Origin: Phytoactinopolyspora endophytica
GTDB lineage: Bacteria > Actinomycetota > Actinomycetes > Jiangellales > Jiangellaceae
Assembly (NCBI RefSeq): GCF_004138495.1
Contig: NZ_ML142849.1
Coordinates: forward strand, 487,050 to 503,101
Length of the DNA stretch: 16,052 nt
Reading direction: 5' to 3'
The notes under the pieces were generated by a model. It did not search any database. It saw only the letters and a program-made list of their open reading frames with translations, and was not told where the DNA came from. The stretch's first letter is position 1; every line of letters starts with the position of its first letter. The position numbers and the translations under genes are program-made. Shown here piece after piece: positions 1 to 7,168 of this stretch.

Positions 1-619
1 GCTCGGCGTCGACTACGTGGACATCTTCTACTCGCACCGGCCGGATCCGCAGACGCCGGTGGCCGAGACCATGGGATCTCTCGCCACGGCCGTCCAGCAG
101 GGCAAGGCGCTCTACGTCGGAGTGTCCAACTACTCCCCCGAGCAGACCGCTGAGGCGGTCGCCACGCTCAGCGACCTCAACGTTCCGCTTCTGATCCACC
201 AGCCGCGATACTCGATGTTCGACCGTCGGCTCGAGGACGGCCTGGCGGACACCTTGGACGAGCTCGGCACCGGTGCGATCGTCTTCAGCCCGCTGGCGCA
301 AGGGCTGCTCACCGACCGATACCTCGACGGCTCCGTGCCCGCCGATTCCAGGGCAGCCACCAGCCGGTTCCTCAACGAGGCCGCGATCGGCGACGAGTAC
401 CTCCAGCGCGTCCGAGCCCTCAACCAGATCGCCACCCGCCGCGAGCAGACACTCGCCCAGCTGGCCCTTGCATGGACACTGAGGCGCTCCACCGTCGCGT
501 CAGCGATCATCGGAGCGAGCTCTGTCGCGCAGCTGGAACAGAACCACGCCGCCCTCCAGCGGCCGGACTTCACCACGGACGAGCTCGCCGAGATCGACCG
601 CCACGCTCAGCCGCTGTAG
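1..619 (+). CDS. Aldo/keto reductase, YghZ-like (5' end outside window)
   Basis: This is the C-terminal ~205 residues of an NADPH-dependent aldo/keto reductase, open from the window edge in frame 2. The segment from VDIFYSHR through GKALYVGVSNYSPEQT and LLIHQPRYSMFDR to FSPLAQGLLTDRYLDG closely follows E. coli YghZ (L-glyceraldehyde-3-phosphate / methylglyoxal reductase) and the related Kv-beta-like AKRs. It covers the C-terminal half of the TIM barrel. The late segment containing SAIIGASSVAQLEQN is the NADP 2'-phosphate/adenine-binding region typical of AKRs. The catalytic Tyr and Asp lie upstream, outside the window. Family members are about 330 aa, so roughly a third is missing. It ends in TAG and is followed by a hairpin at 645-674. 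The true substrate cannot be inferred. Confidence 0.93.
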   Translation, partial: LGVDYVDIFYSHRPDPQTPVAETMGSLATAVQQGKALYVGVSNYSPEQTAEAVATLSDLNVPLLIHQPRYSMFDRRLEDGLADTLDELGTGAIVFSPLAQGLLTDRYLDGSVPADSRAATSRFLNEAAIGDEYLQRVRALNQIATRREQTLAQLALAWTLRRSTVASAIIGASSVAQLEQNHAALQRPDFTTDELAEIDRHAQPL

Positions 620-644
620 AACGCGCTGCGTCCGTGGCTGACGG

Positions 645-674
645 TGCGTCCGCGCGCACTATCCGCAGGACGCA
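645..674 (+). terminator. Hairpin downstream of the aldo/keto reductase
   Basis: TGCGTCC (645-651) pairs with GGACGCA (668-674). The stem extends by GCG (652-654) with CGC (664-666) around one bulged A, leaving a 9-nt loop. It lies 25 nt after the reductase stop. There is no T-tract, so if it ends transcription it does so without a U-run, as is common in high-GC actinobacteria. A second TGCGTCC at 627-633 could compete for the same right arm. The same stem heptamer recurs in the hairpin at 12704-12753. Confidence 0.35.
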
Positions 675-752
675 AGGGCAGCCGGTCGGCGTCGTTTGGC
701 TCATCGGCCGTGGGGTACCAGGCCCACAACACGACCGGATGGAGGCACTGAC

Positions 753-968
753 ATGGGTCTCGGCCTGGGCATTTTCCTCATGGCGGTCGGTCTGATCCTG
801 GCATTGGGCGTGCGTGACCGGCTCGCCGACTTCGACCTGAGTGTGATCGGCTGGGTGCTCACCGGCGTCGGTGCGCTCTCAGTGGTGCTGACTCTGATCA
901 TCGCCACCGCACGGGGTCCGCGCCGCAGAGACGCGATCGACCCTGGACCCGACGACACCGGGCTGTAG
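753..968 (+). CDS. Small two-helix membrane protein (DUF6458-like)
   Basis: The 71-aa product starts at ATG 753, chosen because a perfect GGAGG (741-745) sits 7 nt upstream; upstream in-frame codons lack this. Residues 1-20 (MGLGLGIFLMAVGLILALGV) form one transmembrane helix. A short charged loop (RDRLADFDLSV) follows, then a second helix (about 31-51, WVLTGVGALSVVLTLII) and a basic, then acidic, C-terminal tail. The pattern GxxxFLxxGxILxFAV...DLxxxGxILxxxG is typical of a small actinobacterial membrane family I associate with DUF6458. Function is unknown. It is monocistronic and converges on the next gene with only 16 nt between stop codons. Confidence 0.8.
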   Translation: MGLGLGIFLMAVGLILALGVRDRLADFDLSVIGWVLTGVGALSVVLTLIIATARGPRRRDAIDPGPDDTGL

Positions 969-984
969 AAACGCCGATGCAAGG

Positions 985-1755
985 TCAGCGCAGCGCCCGT
1001 CGCCGGAGACGGGAGACGGCCCGGTCGTCGGCCAGCTCGCGTCGGTGGTCCGGACTGTCCAAGTAGAAGCGGACCGCGTGGTACGCCACGACCGCGTCGA
1101 CCCGCCACCGGCTGTCTGCGATGGCAACCACGCCGTGCGTCCGCAACCGCTGCGCCAGTCGCGCCGACGCTCGATGCCCGACCGGTTCGAGCACCGCCGA
1201 CGGAGCCTTCACGTCCAGGCTGAGCCAGTTGTGCCACGGGCGCGGAAATATCGTCCGACGCCCGTACCGGGTGGTAAACAGCCGGATGCCGTCCATCTCG
1301 TCCCACGGGATCGACAACGGCCCCTGGGCCGCGCCACCGTCGAACACGATCCTGGCCGGGGTGAGGCGCAGGCCAGGAACGGCATCCTTCCTCCTGCGCA
1401 CCACGGCGACCACGGATGCCCAGAAGATCGTGCCGAATGCACCCAGCACCAGGACACCGACCAAGTTGCCCCACTCCCCTTCGACGAAGGCCGCGACGAG
1501 AAGCACCAGCGCGCAGAACACGAAGAAGGACCCGAGAATCGCGAACAGCGCCCCCCACCACAGCGGCGTCACCTTCATCGGCAGCAGCATGCCCGTGTCC
1601 CGGAATCCCCGCGCATCGACCTCGACGGTGCGCACGCGCTCGACACCTTTCGCCTCGTAGGATCGCGCCCGTCGAAGTGTCTCCCGCCAGCCCTCCGGCC
1701 ACGGCAACACGTAGCCGCTCACCCCGTTCGGATCTTCGCTATTCACGAAAGGCAT
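985..1755 (-). CDS. Membrane protein with C-terminal PH-like domain, function unknown
   Basis: This 256-aa protein has a soluble N-terminus of about 55 residues. Two transmembrane helices follow: one after LLPMKVTPLWWGA (to about VAAFVEG) and a second around NLVGVLVLGAFGTIFWASVVAVV. Next comes a basic RRRK stop-transfer and a beta-rich region (LRLTPARIVFDGG ... SIPWDEMDGIRLF ... WLSLDV). That layout, two helices then a strand-rich domain with the IxWxEIxxI pattern, resembles bacterial PH-like proteins. The C-terminus is very basic (RAVSRLRRRALR). ATG 1755 is preferred; an in-frame TTG at 1776 would add seven residues, and neither has a strong Shine-Dalgarno sequence. It lies 60 nt behind the FAD oxidoreductase on the same strand, with a hairpin between them. 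No enzymatic motif is visible. Confidence 0.75.
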   Translation of the reverse strand: MPFVNSEDPNGVSGYVLPWPEGWRETLRRARSYEAKGVERVRTVEVDARGFRDTGMLLPMKVTPLWWGALFAILGSFFVFCALVLLVAAFVEGEWGNLVGVLVLGAFGTIFWASVVAVVRRRKDAVPGLRLTPARIVFDGGAAQGPLSIPWDEMDGIRLFTTRYGRRTIFPRPWHNWLSLDVKAPSAVLEPVGHRASARLAQRLRTHGVVAIADSRWRVDAVVAYHAVRFYLDSPDHRRELADDRAVSRLRRRALR

Positions 1756-1782
1756 CTTCGCAGCCGTCGCTATCAAGGCGCT

Positions 1783-1810
1783 TGCCGGACCGCGTCTTGC
1801 CGATCCGGCA
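1783..1810 (-). terminator. Hairpin just after the DAO-family gene
   Basis: TGCCGGA (1783-1789) and TCCGGCA (1804-1810) form a perfect 7-bp inverted repeat with a 14-nt loop. It starts 5 nt beyond the oxidoreductase stop codon on the minus strand. It could attenuate read-through into the PH-like membrane protein gene. No T-tract follows, so function is inferred. Confidence 0.35.
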
Positions 1811-1815
1811 TCACC

Positions 1816-2946
1816 TCACCGATCGAGGGCCACCGTGCGGTCCGCGGCGAACGCGCCCGGAATCTCGGCACGCTCGCCGAGGATGGACGCCGCGATCATC
1901 TTCCCGGAGTACGGCCCGAGGGTGAGGCCCTGCGGCCCGAAGCCGGTGGCCAGCCAGAGGCCTTCCACGCCAGGTGCATGGCCGAGGTACGGCTCGCCGT
2001 CCAGGCTGGCCGGCCGGATCCCGACCCGGACCTCCAGCCATTCGGCATCACTCAAGCTCGGCACGACGCTCAGCCCTTGCCGGATGACAGCGTCGATCCC
2101 GCCTGCGGTCGGGTGCGCCGCGAAGCCGCTGTCGTCTTCCCGGGTCGCGCCGATCACCACCCGGTCACCAGGGAAGGACAGCAGGTAATGCCCACGGAAG
2201 GTGATGAGCACCGGCAGCTGCGAACCCCCTGGCGTACGCAGGTGCACGATCTGGCCTCGCTGCGGATACAGTGCCAGGTCCACACCGGCGACGGCTGCCA
2301 AGTCCTTCGCCCATACCCCGGCCGCCAGCACCACCTGGTCGCATTCCAACAGCTCGCCGCCGGCGTGCACGCCACGCACCTGGGACCCGCTCAGCACGAG
2401 CTCACCAGGCGCCTCGACCACCCGGGCACCGTTCCTGACCGCCATCGTCGTCAGCAGCGAACACATCACACGCCCGTCCACCCGAGCCACGTCGGGCAGC
2501 CAGACTCCGCCCAGCGCCGTCGACACCCGCGGGAACCGTCTCGCGATCTCGGCCTGGGAGAGCAGCTCGGGCGAACCCACGCCGACGGTGCCGAGCCGCG
2601 CCGTGAACGCCGACGCACGTTCCCGCACGATCTCCAAGCGCTTCACCTCGTCCTCGTCGAGCGCGACGATCAGCTCACCGGTCGCGCCATAAGAGTGGTC
2701 ATCGAGGCCGTTCTCCTCGAACCGCTCGACCAGCTCCAGATAGTGCGCCGCACAAGCGAACGCGTACCTGACCCGCTCCTCCGCGAACTCCCGGGTGCTG
2801 ACCGGCGCGATGATCCCGGCGCCCGCACTCGTGGCGCGCTCCGGCCGGCCGTCGTCGACGATGACGACGTCCGCGCCGGACGCGGCAAGGTGGTACGCGG
2901 CGCTGGCACCGACGATCCCGGCTCCGATGACGACGACTCTGGTCAC
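1816..2946 (-). CDS. FAD-dependent oxidoreductase, DAO (D-amino-acid oxidase/dehydrogenase) family
   Basis: The product is a 376-aa flavoprotein. The N-terminal Rossmann dinucleotide motif is VVVIGAGIVGASAAYHLA (G8, G10, G13), followed about 20 residues later by the acidic end of beta-2 (VVIVDDGRP) that binds the FAD ribose. The C-terminal DAO signature is present: VRVGIRPASLDGEPYLG, then LWLATGFGPQGLTLGPYSGKMIA. The middle part is the variable substrate domain. Members oxidise D-amino acids, glycine, sarcosine or similar amines; the substrate here cannot be told. The start is GTG 2946, with AGAAGG 5 nt upstream. The gene follows the response regulator on the same strand after 82 nt that hold a paired palindrome, so it probably has its own control. 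Length is normal for the family. Confidence 0.9.
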   Translation of the reverse strand: MTRVVVIGAGIVGASAAYHLAASGADVVIVDDGRPERATSAGAGIIAPVSTREFAEERVRYAFACAAHYLELVERFEENGLDDHSYGATGELIVALDEDEVKRLEIVRERASAFTARLGTVGVGSPELLSQAEIARRFPRVSTALGGVWLPDVARVDGRVMCSLLTTMAVRNGARVVEAPGELVLSGSQVRGVHAGGELLECDQVVLAAGVWAKDLAAVAGVDLALYPQRGQIVHLRTPGGSQLPVLITFRGHYLLSFPGDRVVIGATREDDSGFAAHPTAGGIDAVIRQGLSVVPSLSDAEWLEVRVGIRPASLDGEPYLGHAPGVEGLWLATGFGPQGLTLGPYSGKMIAASILGERAEIPGAFAADRTVALDR

Positions 2947-2962
2947 TGTGCCTTCTCTCTTT

Positions 2963-3016
2963 CATGATCATCGAGGATAAGGGGCGTTATGGCGCCAGTA
3001 ATACTCGATGATCATG
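2963..3016. promoter_or_regulatory. Paired palindromes (inverted repeat) upstream of the DAO gene
   Basis: CATGATCATCGAG (2963-2975) and its exact reverse complement CTCGATGATCATG (3004-3016) form a perfect 13-bp inverted repeat with a 28-nt spacer. Each arm contains the 8-bp palindrome ATGATCAT, with centres 44 bp apart, close to four helical turns. This suits two dimeric repressor sites bound on one DNA face, possibly by looping. The spacer is AT-richer than its surroundings and could hold the promoter of the oxidoreductase; a weak TATCCT-like -10 is visible on the minus strand. It also lies 3' of the response regulator, so a terminator role is possible, but the 28-nt loop makes that less likely. 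Confidence 0.5.
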
Positions 3017-3028
3017 GAAACTGCCTGC

Positions 3029-3706
3029 CTACGATCCCCGCGGAGTGACCAGGCCGGACTCGTACGCGAACACGACCAGCTGTGCGCGGTCACGAGCGGC
3101 CAGCTTCGTCATCGCCCGGCTGACGTGAGTCTTTGCGGTCAGCGGACTGATCACCATCAGCTCGGCGATCTCCTCGTTGCTATGGCCGTGCGCCACCAGG
3201 GACACCACCTCGCGTTCGCGATTGGTCAGCGCTTCCAGCCCATGAACGACGGACGCCGCCGGCGGTCGCGACACGTACTCGCTGATCAACTTGCGGGTGA
3301 TCACCGGTGACAGCAAGGCGTCTCCGCGTGCGGCCGAACGCACCGCGCGCAGCAGGTCGACCGGTTCGATGTCCTTGACCAGGAACCCGCTGGCCCCAGC
3401 CCGCAGCGCTTCGAAGACGTACTCGTCGACGCCGTAGTTCGTCAGGATCACCACGTGCACGTCGGCCAGATCCGCGTCGGAGGCGATCCGCCGGGTCGCC
3501 TCCACACCGTTGAGCACCGGCATCTGCACGTCCACCAGAGCCACGTCGGGGCGCATCTGCCGGACGAGTTCCACGCCGGCCAGCCCGTCGGCCGCCTCCC
3601 CGACCACCTCGATGTCGTCCTCCGCCTCGAGCAACGCCCGGAATCCGCCGCGGATGAGCGGTTGGTCGTCGACGAGGGCGACTCTGATCTCGGCGTCGAC
3701 GCTCAC
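3029..3706 (-). CDS. NarL/FixJ-type response regulator
   Basis: This 225-aa two-component regulator has an N-terminal receiver domain with the acidic pair D13-D14, phospho-acceptor D59 in VALVDVQMP, T89 in VVILTN and K111 in GFLVKD. A LuxR-type helix-turn-helix follows at about residues 160-220, reading LTNREREVVSLVAHGHSNEEIAELM then SPLTAKTHVSRAMTKL. The start is GTG 3706, which overlaps the kinase stop codon as GTGA. A longer in-frame reading upstream lies inside the kinase gene and is not needed. The GTGA junction indicates translational coupling to the kinase, so the pair is a cognate system. Its targets are unknown; the divergent oxidoreductase/ABC operon is the nearest candidate, and the DAO gene downstream is another. 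Confidence 0.95.
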   Translation of the reverse strand: MSVDAEIRVALVDDQPLIRGGFRALLEAEDDIEVVGEAADGLAGVELVRQMRPDVALVDVQMPVLNGVEATRRIASDADLADVHVVILTNYGVDEYVFEALRAGASGFLVKDIEPVDLLRAVRSAARGDALLSPVITRKLISEYVSRPPAASVVHGLEALTNREREVVSLVAHGHSNEEIAELMVISPLTAKTHVSRAMTKLAARDRAQLVVFAYESGLVTPRGS

Positions 3707-4497
3707 AGCGCGAGGTCCAGCGGCAACTCCGCCCGTACCACGAACCCGCCTCCATCCCTGGGACCCGTCCGGAGCCACCCGCCCAGCGCGTTGACTCGCT
3801 CGCGCATCCCGGTCAGCCCGACACCTGGTTCCGGCGGGTGCTCCGGGGCCGCGGTGCCGTCGTCGTCGATCTGCACGACCAGCCGCTCCGCGGCATACTC
3901 CAGCTGTACCGAAGCCGACGACGGACCGGCATGCCGGGCGACGTTGGTCAGCGCTTCCTGGATGATCCGGTAGGCGGCGAGGTCGACGTCGGCCGGCAGG
4001 CTGCGCTTCCCTCCCTTGACGTCGACCGTCACCGGGACACCGGCGGTCCGGGCGCGTTCAGCCAGCTCGTCCAACCGTTCCAGCGTGCTGGTGGCCGGAT
4101 CGTCGTCGCTGCGCAGCACGTCCAGCGTCGAGCGCAGCTCGCGCACCGCCTCGCCACTGGCGTCCTGGATGGCGAGCAATGCCTCGGGAACCTCCGCGCC
4201 GTTCTTGCGTGCCAGATGGACCGCGACGCCGGCCTGCACCTTGATGATCGAGATGTTGTGCGTCAGCGAGTCATGCAGTTCCCGCGCGATACGCAGCCGT
4301 TCCTCCCCCGCACGCCGCAGCGCGGCCTCCTCGCGCGTCCGCTCCGCCTCGGCCGCCCGCTCCTCGACCTCGCGGACGTACGCCCGCCACTGCAGGTACG
4401 CGACGGTCATCCCGACCGCGGAGACCACCCATCCAGTGACGAGTAGAGAGCTGACGGCACGTTTCGTGGGCATGCGGCCATCGTAGACGTGCGGCAC
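3703..4497 (-). CDS. Sensor histidine kinase, HisKA_3 type, single membrane helix
   Basis: The 264-aa product begins with a short N-terminus and one transmembrane helix (about 14-37, AVSSLLVTGWVVSAVGMTVAYLQW). An Arg/Glu-rich coiled-coil linker follows, then the dimerisation box RIARELHDSLTHNISIIKVQ with phospho-acceptor H75. The HATPase_c domain shows the N box (IIQEALTNVARHAG), the DDG motif and GVGLTGMRERVNALGG. The start is GTG 4497, chosen for AGGAGG (4512-4507 on the minus strand) 9 nt upstream; ATG 4473 has no ribosome binding site. There is no PAS, GAF or extracellular domain, so it is short for the family and probably senses within or at the membrane, or through a partner. Its stop overlaps the regulator start. 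It diverges from the oxidoreductase/ABC operon. Confidence 0.93.
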   Translation of the reverse strand: MPHVYDGRMPTKRAVSSLLVTGWVVSAVGMTVAYLQWRAYVREVEERAAEAERTREEAALRRAGEERLRIARELHDSLTHNISIIKVQAGVAVHLARKNGAEVPEALLAIQDASGEAVRELRSTLDVLRSDDDPATSTLERLDELAERARTAGVPVTVDVKGGKRSLPADVDLAAYRIIQEALTNVARHAGPSSASVQLEYAAERLVVQIDDDGTAAPEHPPEPGVGLTGMRERVNALGGWLRTGPRDGGGFVVRAELPLDLAL

Positions 4498-4688
4498 GCC
4501 CGTGGTCCTCCTGCGGGCGAAGACATCCGGCACTACTACCGGCGGAGTACGCACGCCCTGCGCTGCACCCGGGCCAGTACTCGCGATTGCCTTCCCACGT
4601 GCGACGACGCGGCGCGCCGACAGCGGCGAGCATCGACCTGACGGCGACACACGACGACCCGTCGCCGGCATTCGAAGAGGAGACGACC
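4498..4688. promoter_or_regulatory. Divergent intergenic region, kinase vs oxidoreductase/ABC operon
   Basis: These 191 nt must carry the promoters for both directions. A 6-bp inverted pair GAGTAC (4545-4550) / GTACTC (4577-4582), centres 32 bp apart (about three helical turns), is the only dyad I see and could be a regulator site. No convincing -35/-10 pair stands out. GAGGAG (4677-4682) is the Shine-Dalgarno of the plus-strand operon, and AGGAGG (4512-4507, minus) is that of the kinase. Confidence 0.4.
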
Positions 4689-6119
4689 ATGAATCTGATC
4701 CAGACACGTTACATATCCGCGAGACTCCAAGCCGCCTTCGCGGGCCAGGTCCACGTACCGGGCGACGACAGCTACGACCGCGAGCGCCTCTCCTGGCACC
4801 GCACACTCGACCCGAGGCCCGCCGCCGTCGTCGAATCCGACTCCGCCGACGACGTGCGCGCCGCGGTGCTCACCGCACGCGAGCAGGATCTGCCGTTCGC
4901 GGTCCAGGCCACCGGACACGGGACCTACACACCGTGCGACGGCGGCCTGCTTCTGAAGACCGGGCGGATGGCGACTGTCCAGGTCGACCCGGAGAGCCGG
5001 ACCGCCCGGGTAGGCCCGGGTGCCCGGTGGACCGAAGTGGTGACCGCGGCCGCTGGGTACGGGCTGGTGCCGATCTCGGGCACGCTCGGTGTCGGGGCCA
5101 CCGGGTTCACGCTCGGTGGCGGTGCCGGGTATCTCTCTCGCACCTACGGATTCGCCGCCGACAGCCTGGTCAGCGCCGACCTGGTCACCGCGGACGGCCG
5201 GAAGCTCACGGCCAGCGGCGACGAGCACCCGGACCTGTTCTGGGCGATCCGCGGTGGCGGCGGCAACTTCGGCGTGGCGACCTCGCTGGAACTGCTGCTT
5301 TTCCCGGTCCGCCGGGTGTACGCCGGGATGTCGTATTACCCGGCCGAACGGGCCACGGAGATCCTCTCCGTCTACCGGGAATGGGCACTCGACGAGCCCG
5401 ACGAGCTCAACACCGGTATCACCGTGATGCAGATGCCTGACATGGAGCAGGTACCCGAGCCGCTACGTGGACGGGCCGTGCTGGGCGTTCGGGCGATCTG
5501 CCTCGCCGACGCCGACAACGCCCGGAATCACCTGGACCGCCTGACGAAGGCGGCCGGGACACCACTCATGGGCGGGTTCGCCGAGTCGACGTTCGCAGAC
5601 GCCAGCGCCGCCGTCGGAGGTACCGAGCAGCCTCCCACCGCCGTCGACCAGCGGTTCGAGCTCTTCCACGACATCTGTGACGACGTTGTGGCAGCTCTCG
5701 TCGACACCATCGACACCCCGGTTGCCGCCGTCGAGGTACGTCACTGGGGCGGCGCGATGGGCCGTCCGGGGGCGCACGGCGGGCCGGTCGGCCACCGCGA
5801 TGTGCCGTTCTCGGTCCTCACCGCTGCCATGCTCAGCGGCGACGAGGGCACAGACGCCGGTGCGATCCGGGCCCTGGACACCGTCGCCGGGCGGATCCGG
5901 CCGCACGCGACCGGTGGCTCATTCCTGAACTTTCTCGGAGACACCTCCCGGACCGAGGCCGCCTACACCGCGGACAACTACCGCCGGCTGAGAAAGGTCA
6001 AGCGCGACTGGGATCCGGAGAACGTCCTTTCGGGCAGCCACAACATCCCTCCGGCCGCCGCGGACACCATGCCGGCCGCCGCGGACACCATGCCGGCCGA
6101 TGCGGAGGCGAGCCGATGA
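4689..6119 (+). CDS. BBE-type FAD-linked oxidoreductase (PCMH fold)
   Basis: The 476-aa flavoenzyme starts at ATG 4689, six nt after GAGGAG. The PCMH FAD domain covers about residues 40-210. H77 in AVQATGHGTYTP matches the histidine that carries covalent FAD in this family. The Cys of bicovalent members is absent: the GTLGVGATGFTLGGGAGYLSR stretch has no Cys, so a single histidyl link is expected. The C-terminal BBE motif is YTADNYRRLRKVKRDWDPENV. Relatives oxidise sugars, alkaloids or polyketide antibiotics (aclacinomycin oxidoreductase), and the mitomycin resistance protein McrA is of this type. The C-terminus ends in a 7-residue tandem repeat (AAADTMP). Its stop overlaps the ABC ATPase start as ATGA, so it belongs to the transporter operon and likely acts on the same compound. 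I see no signal peptide, so it is probably cytoplasmic. Confidence 0.92.
   Translation: MNLIQTRYISARLQAAFAGQVHVPGDDSYDRERLSWHRTLDPRPAAVVESDSADDVRAAVLTAREQDLPFAVQATGHGTYTPCDGGLLLKTGRMATVQVDPESRTARVGPGARWTEVVTAAAGYGLVPISGTLGVGATGFTLGGGAGYLSRTYGFAADSLVSADLVTADGRKLTASGDEHPDLFWAIRGGGGNFGVATSLELLLFPVRRVYAGMSYYPAERATEILSVYREWALDEPDELNTGITVMQMPDMEQVPEPLRGRAVLGVRAICLADADNARNHLDRLTKAAGTPLMGGFAESTFADASAAVGGTEQPPTAVDQRFELFHDICDDVVAALVDTIDTPVAAVEVRHWGGAMGRPGAHGGPVGHRDVPFSVLTAAMLSGDEGTDAGAIRALDTVAGRIRPHATGGSFLNFLGDTSRTEAAYTADNYRRLRKVKRDWDPENVLSGSHNIPPAAADTMPAAADTMPADAEASR
6051..6099 (+). repeat. 21-bp tandem repeat in the 3' end of the oxidoreductase gene
   Basis: A 21-bp unit beginning CCGGCCGCCGCGGACACC occurs at 6051-6071 and identically at 6072-6092, followed by 7 bases of a third unit. 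It is in frame and adds a repeated seven-residue stretch after the BBE domain. Identity between units implies recent slippage, and copy number may vary between strains. Confidence 0.9.
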
Positions 6120-7168
6120 GGACGCTGGCGATCGAGACCGTGGGGCTGGTGAGGCACTTCGACCAGACCCGCGCGGTGGACGGAGTCGACCTGGCCGTCG
6201 AGCCAGGTATCGTCTACGGCCTGCTCGGCCCGAACGGCGCCGGCAAGACGACGATCGTGCGCATCCTCGCCACGCTTCTGCGGCCCAGTGCGGGGCGGGC
6301 CGCCGTGCTGGACCACGACGTCGTCTCCGAAGCCGCCGAGGTACGCCGTCGGATCAGCCTGACCGGCCAGTTCGCGTCGCTGGACGAGGACCTGACCGGG
6401 GCGGAGAACCTGGTGATGTTCGGGCAGCTGCTCGGCATGCGCAAAGGTGATGCGCGGGCACGTACCCGTGAGTTGCTGGCGGACTTCGAGCTGGTCGAGG
6501 CCGCGGAACAGCGCGTAGGCACGTACTCCGGCGGCATGCGACGACGGCTCGACCTGGCGGCCAGTCTGCTTGGGCGGCCGAGTGTGGTGTTCCTCGACGA
6601 GCCGACGACCGGGCTCGATCCCGGCAAGCGGGAAGAGGTCTGGCGGATGATCCGCTCCATCTCCCAGGCCGGCGGGACCGTCCTGCTCACCACCCAGTAC
6701 ATGGAGGAGGCCGACGCCCTGGCGGATGAGATCTCGGTGATCGACCAGGGTCGTGTCATCGCACACGGGACACCACCGGAGCTGAAGCGCGCCGTCGGCG
6801 GTCAGACGATCGTCGTCCGGCCGCAGGATCCCGGTCGTATCACCGAAGCCGCCACGATCATCGAACAGGTCGTCGGCCATGCGCCGGCCGCGGCCAGTCA
6901 TGAAGTGCTGACGGCGCCGGTAGCCGGCGACGGTGAGTTCGGCGCCCTGGTGCGGCAGCTCGAGCTCGCCGGGATCGAATCCGCTGAGCTCTCCCTGCGT
7001 TTGCCCAGCCTGGACGAGGTCTTCTTCACTCTCACCGGCCACCATGCGAACAACGGAGCGCACACCGACGACGAAACCCGCACCGACGACGGATCGCCCA
7101 CCGACGGGCCGGGCCACAGCGCTCAGGCGGACACCAGTCGCCCGCCGGGCGCGGAGACCGCCGCATGA
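6116..7168 (+). CDS. ABC transporter ATP-binding protein, DrrA (drug resistance) family
   Basis: The 350-aa ATPase energises the adjacent permease. Walker A is GPNGAGKTT (38-46), Q-loop Q85, signature YSGGMRRRLDLA (137-148) and Walker B VVFLDEPTTGLDP (157-169). The switch position is TTQYMEEAD, with Gln194 where most ABC ATPases have His; this is usual in DrrA-like exporters. After the nucleotide-binding domain comes a DrrA-type C-terminal region (PSLDEVFFTLTG). A final ~45 residues are hydrophilic and rich in Asp, Thr, Gly and Pro, with no visible fold. The start ATG overlaps the oxidoreductase stop, and its own stop overlaps the permease start, both as ATGA. This tight coupling supports one complex. 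Anthracycline-type drugs or lipids are known substrates of the family; the substrate here is unknown. Confidence 0.95.
   Translation: MRTLAIETVGLVRHFDQTRAVDGVDLAVEPGIVYGLLGPNGAGKTTIVRILATLLRPSAGRAAVLDHDVVSEAAEVRRRISLTGQFASLDEDLTGAENLVMFGQLLGMRKGDARARTRELLADFELVEAAEQRVGTYSGGMRRRLDLAASLLGRPSVVFLDEPTTGLDPGKREEVWRMIRSISQAGGTVLLTTQYMEEADALADEISVIDQGRVIAHGTPPELKRAVGGQTIVVRPQDPGRITEAATIIEQVVGHAPAAASHEVLTAPVAGDGEFGALVRQLELAGIESAELSLRLPSLDEVFFTLTGHHANNGAHTDDETRTDDGSPTDGPGHSAQADTSRPPGAETAA

Noticed and set aside
1045..2967. 640-codon open frame on the plus strand opposite the PH-like and DAO genes
   Set aside because: It is antisense to two genes with clear motifs, is full of Arg, His and Pro as expected from a high-GC complement frame, and shows no domain.
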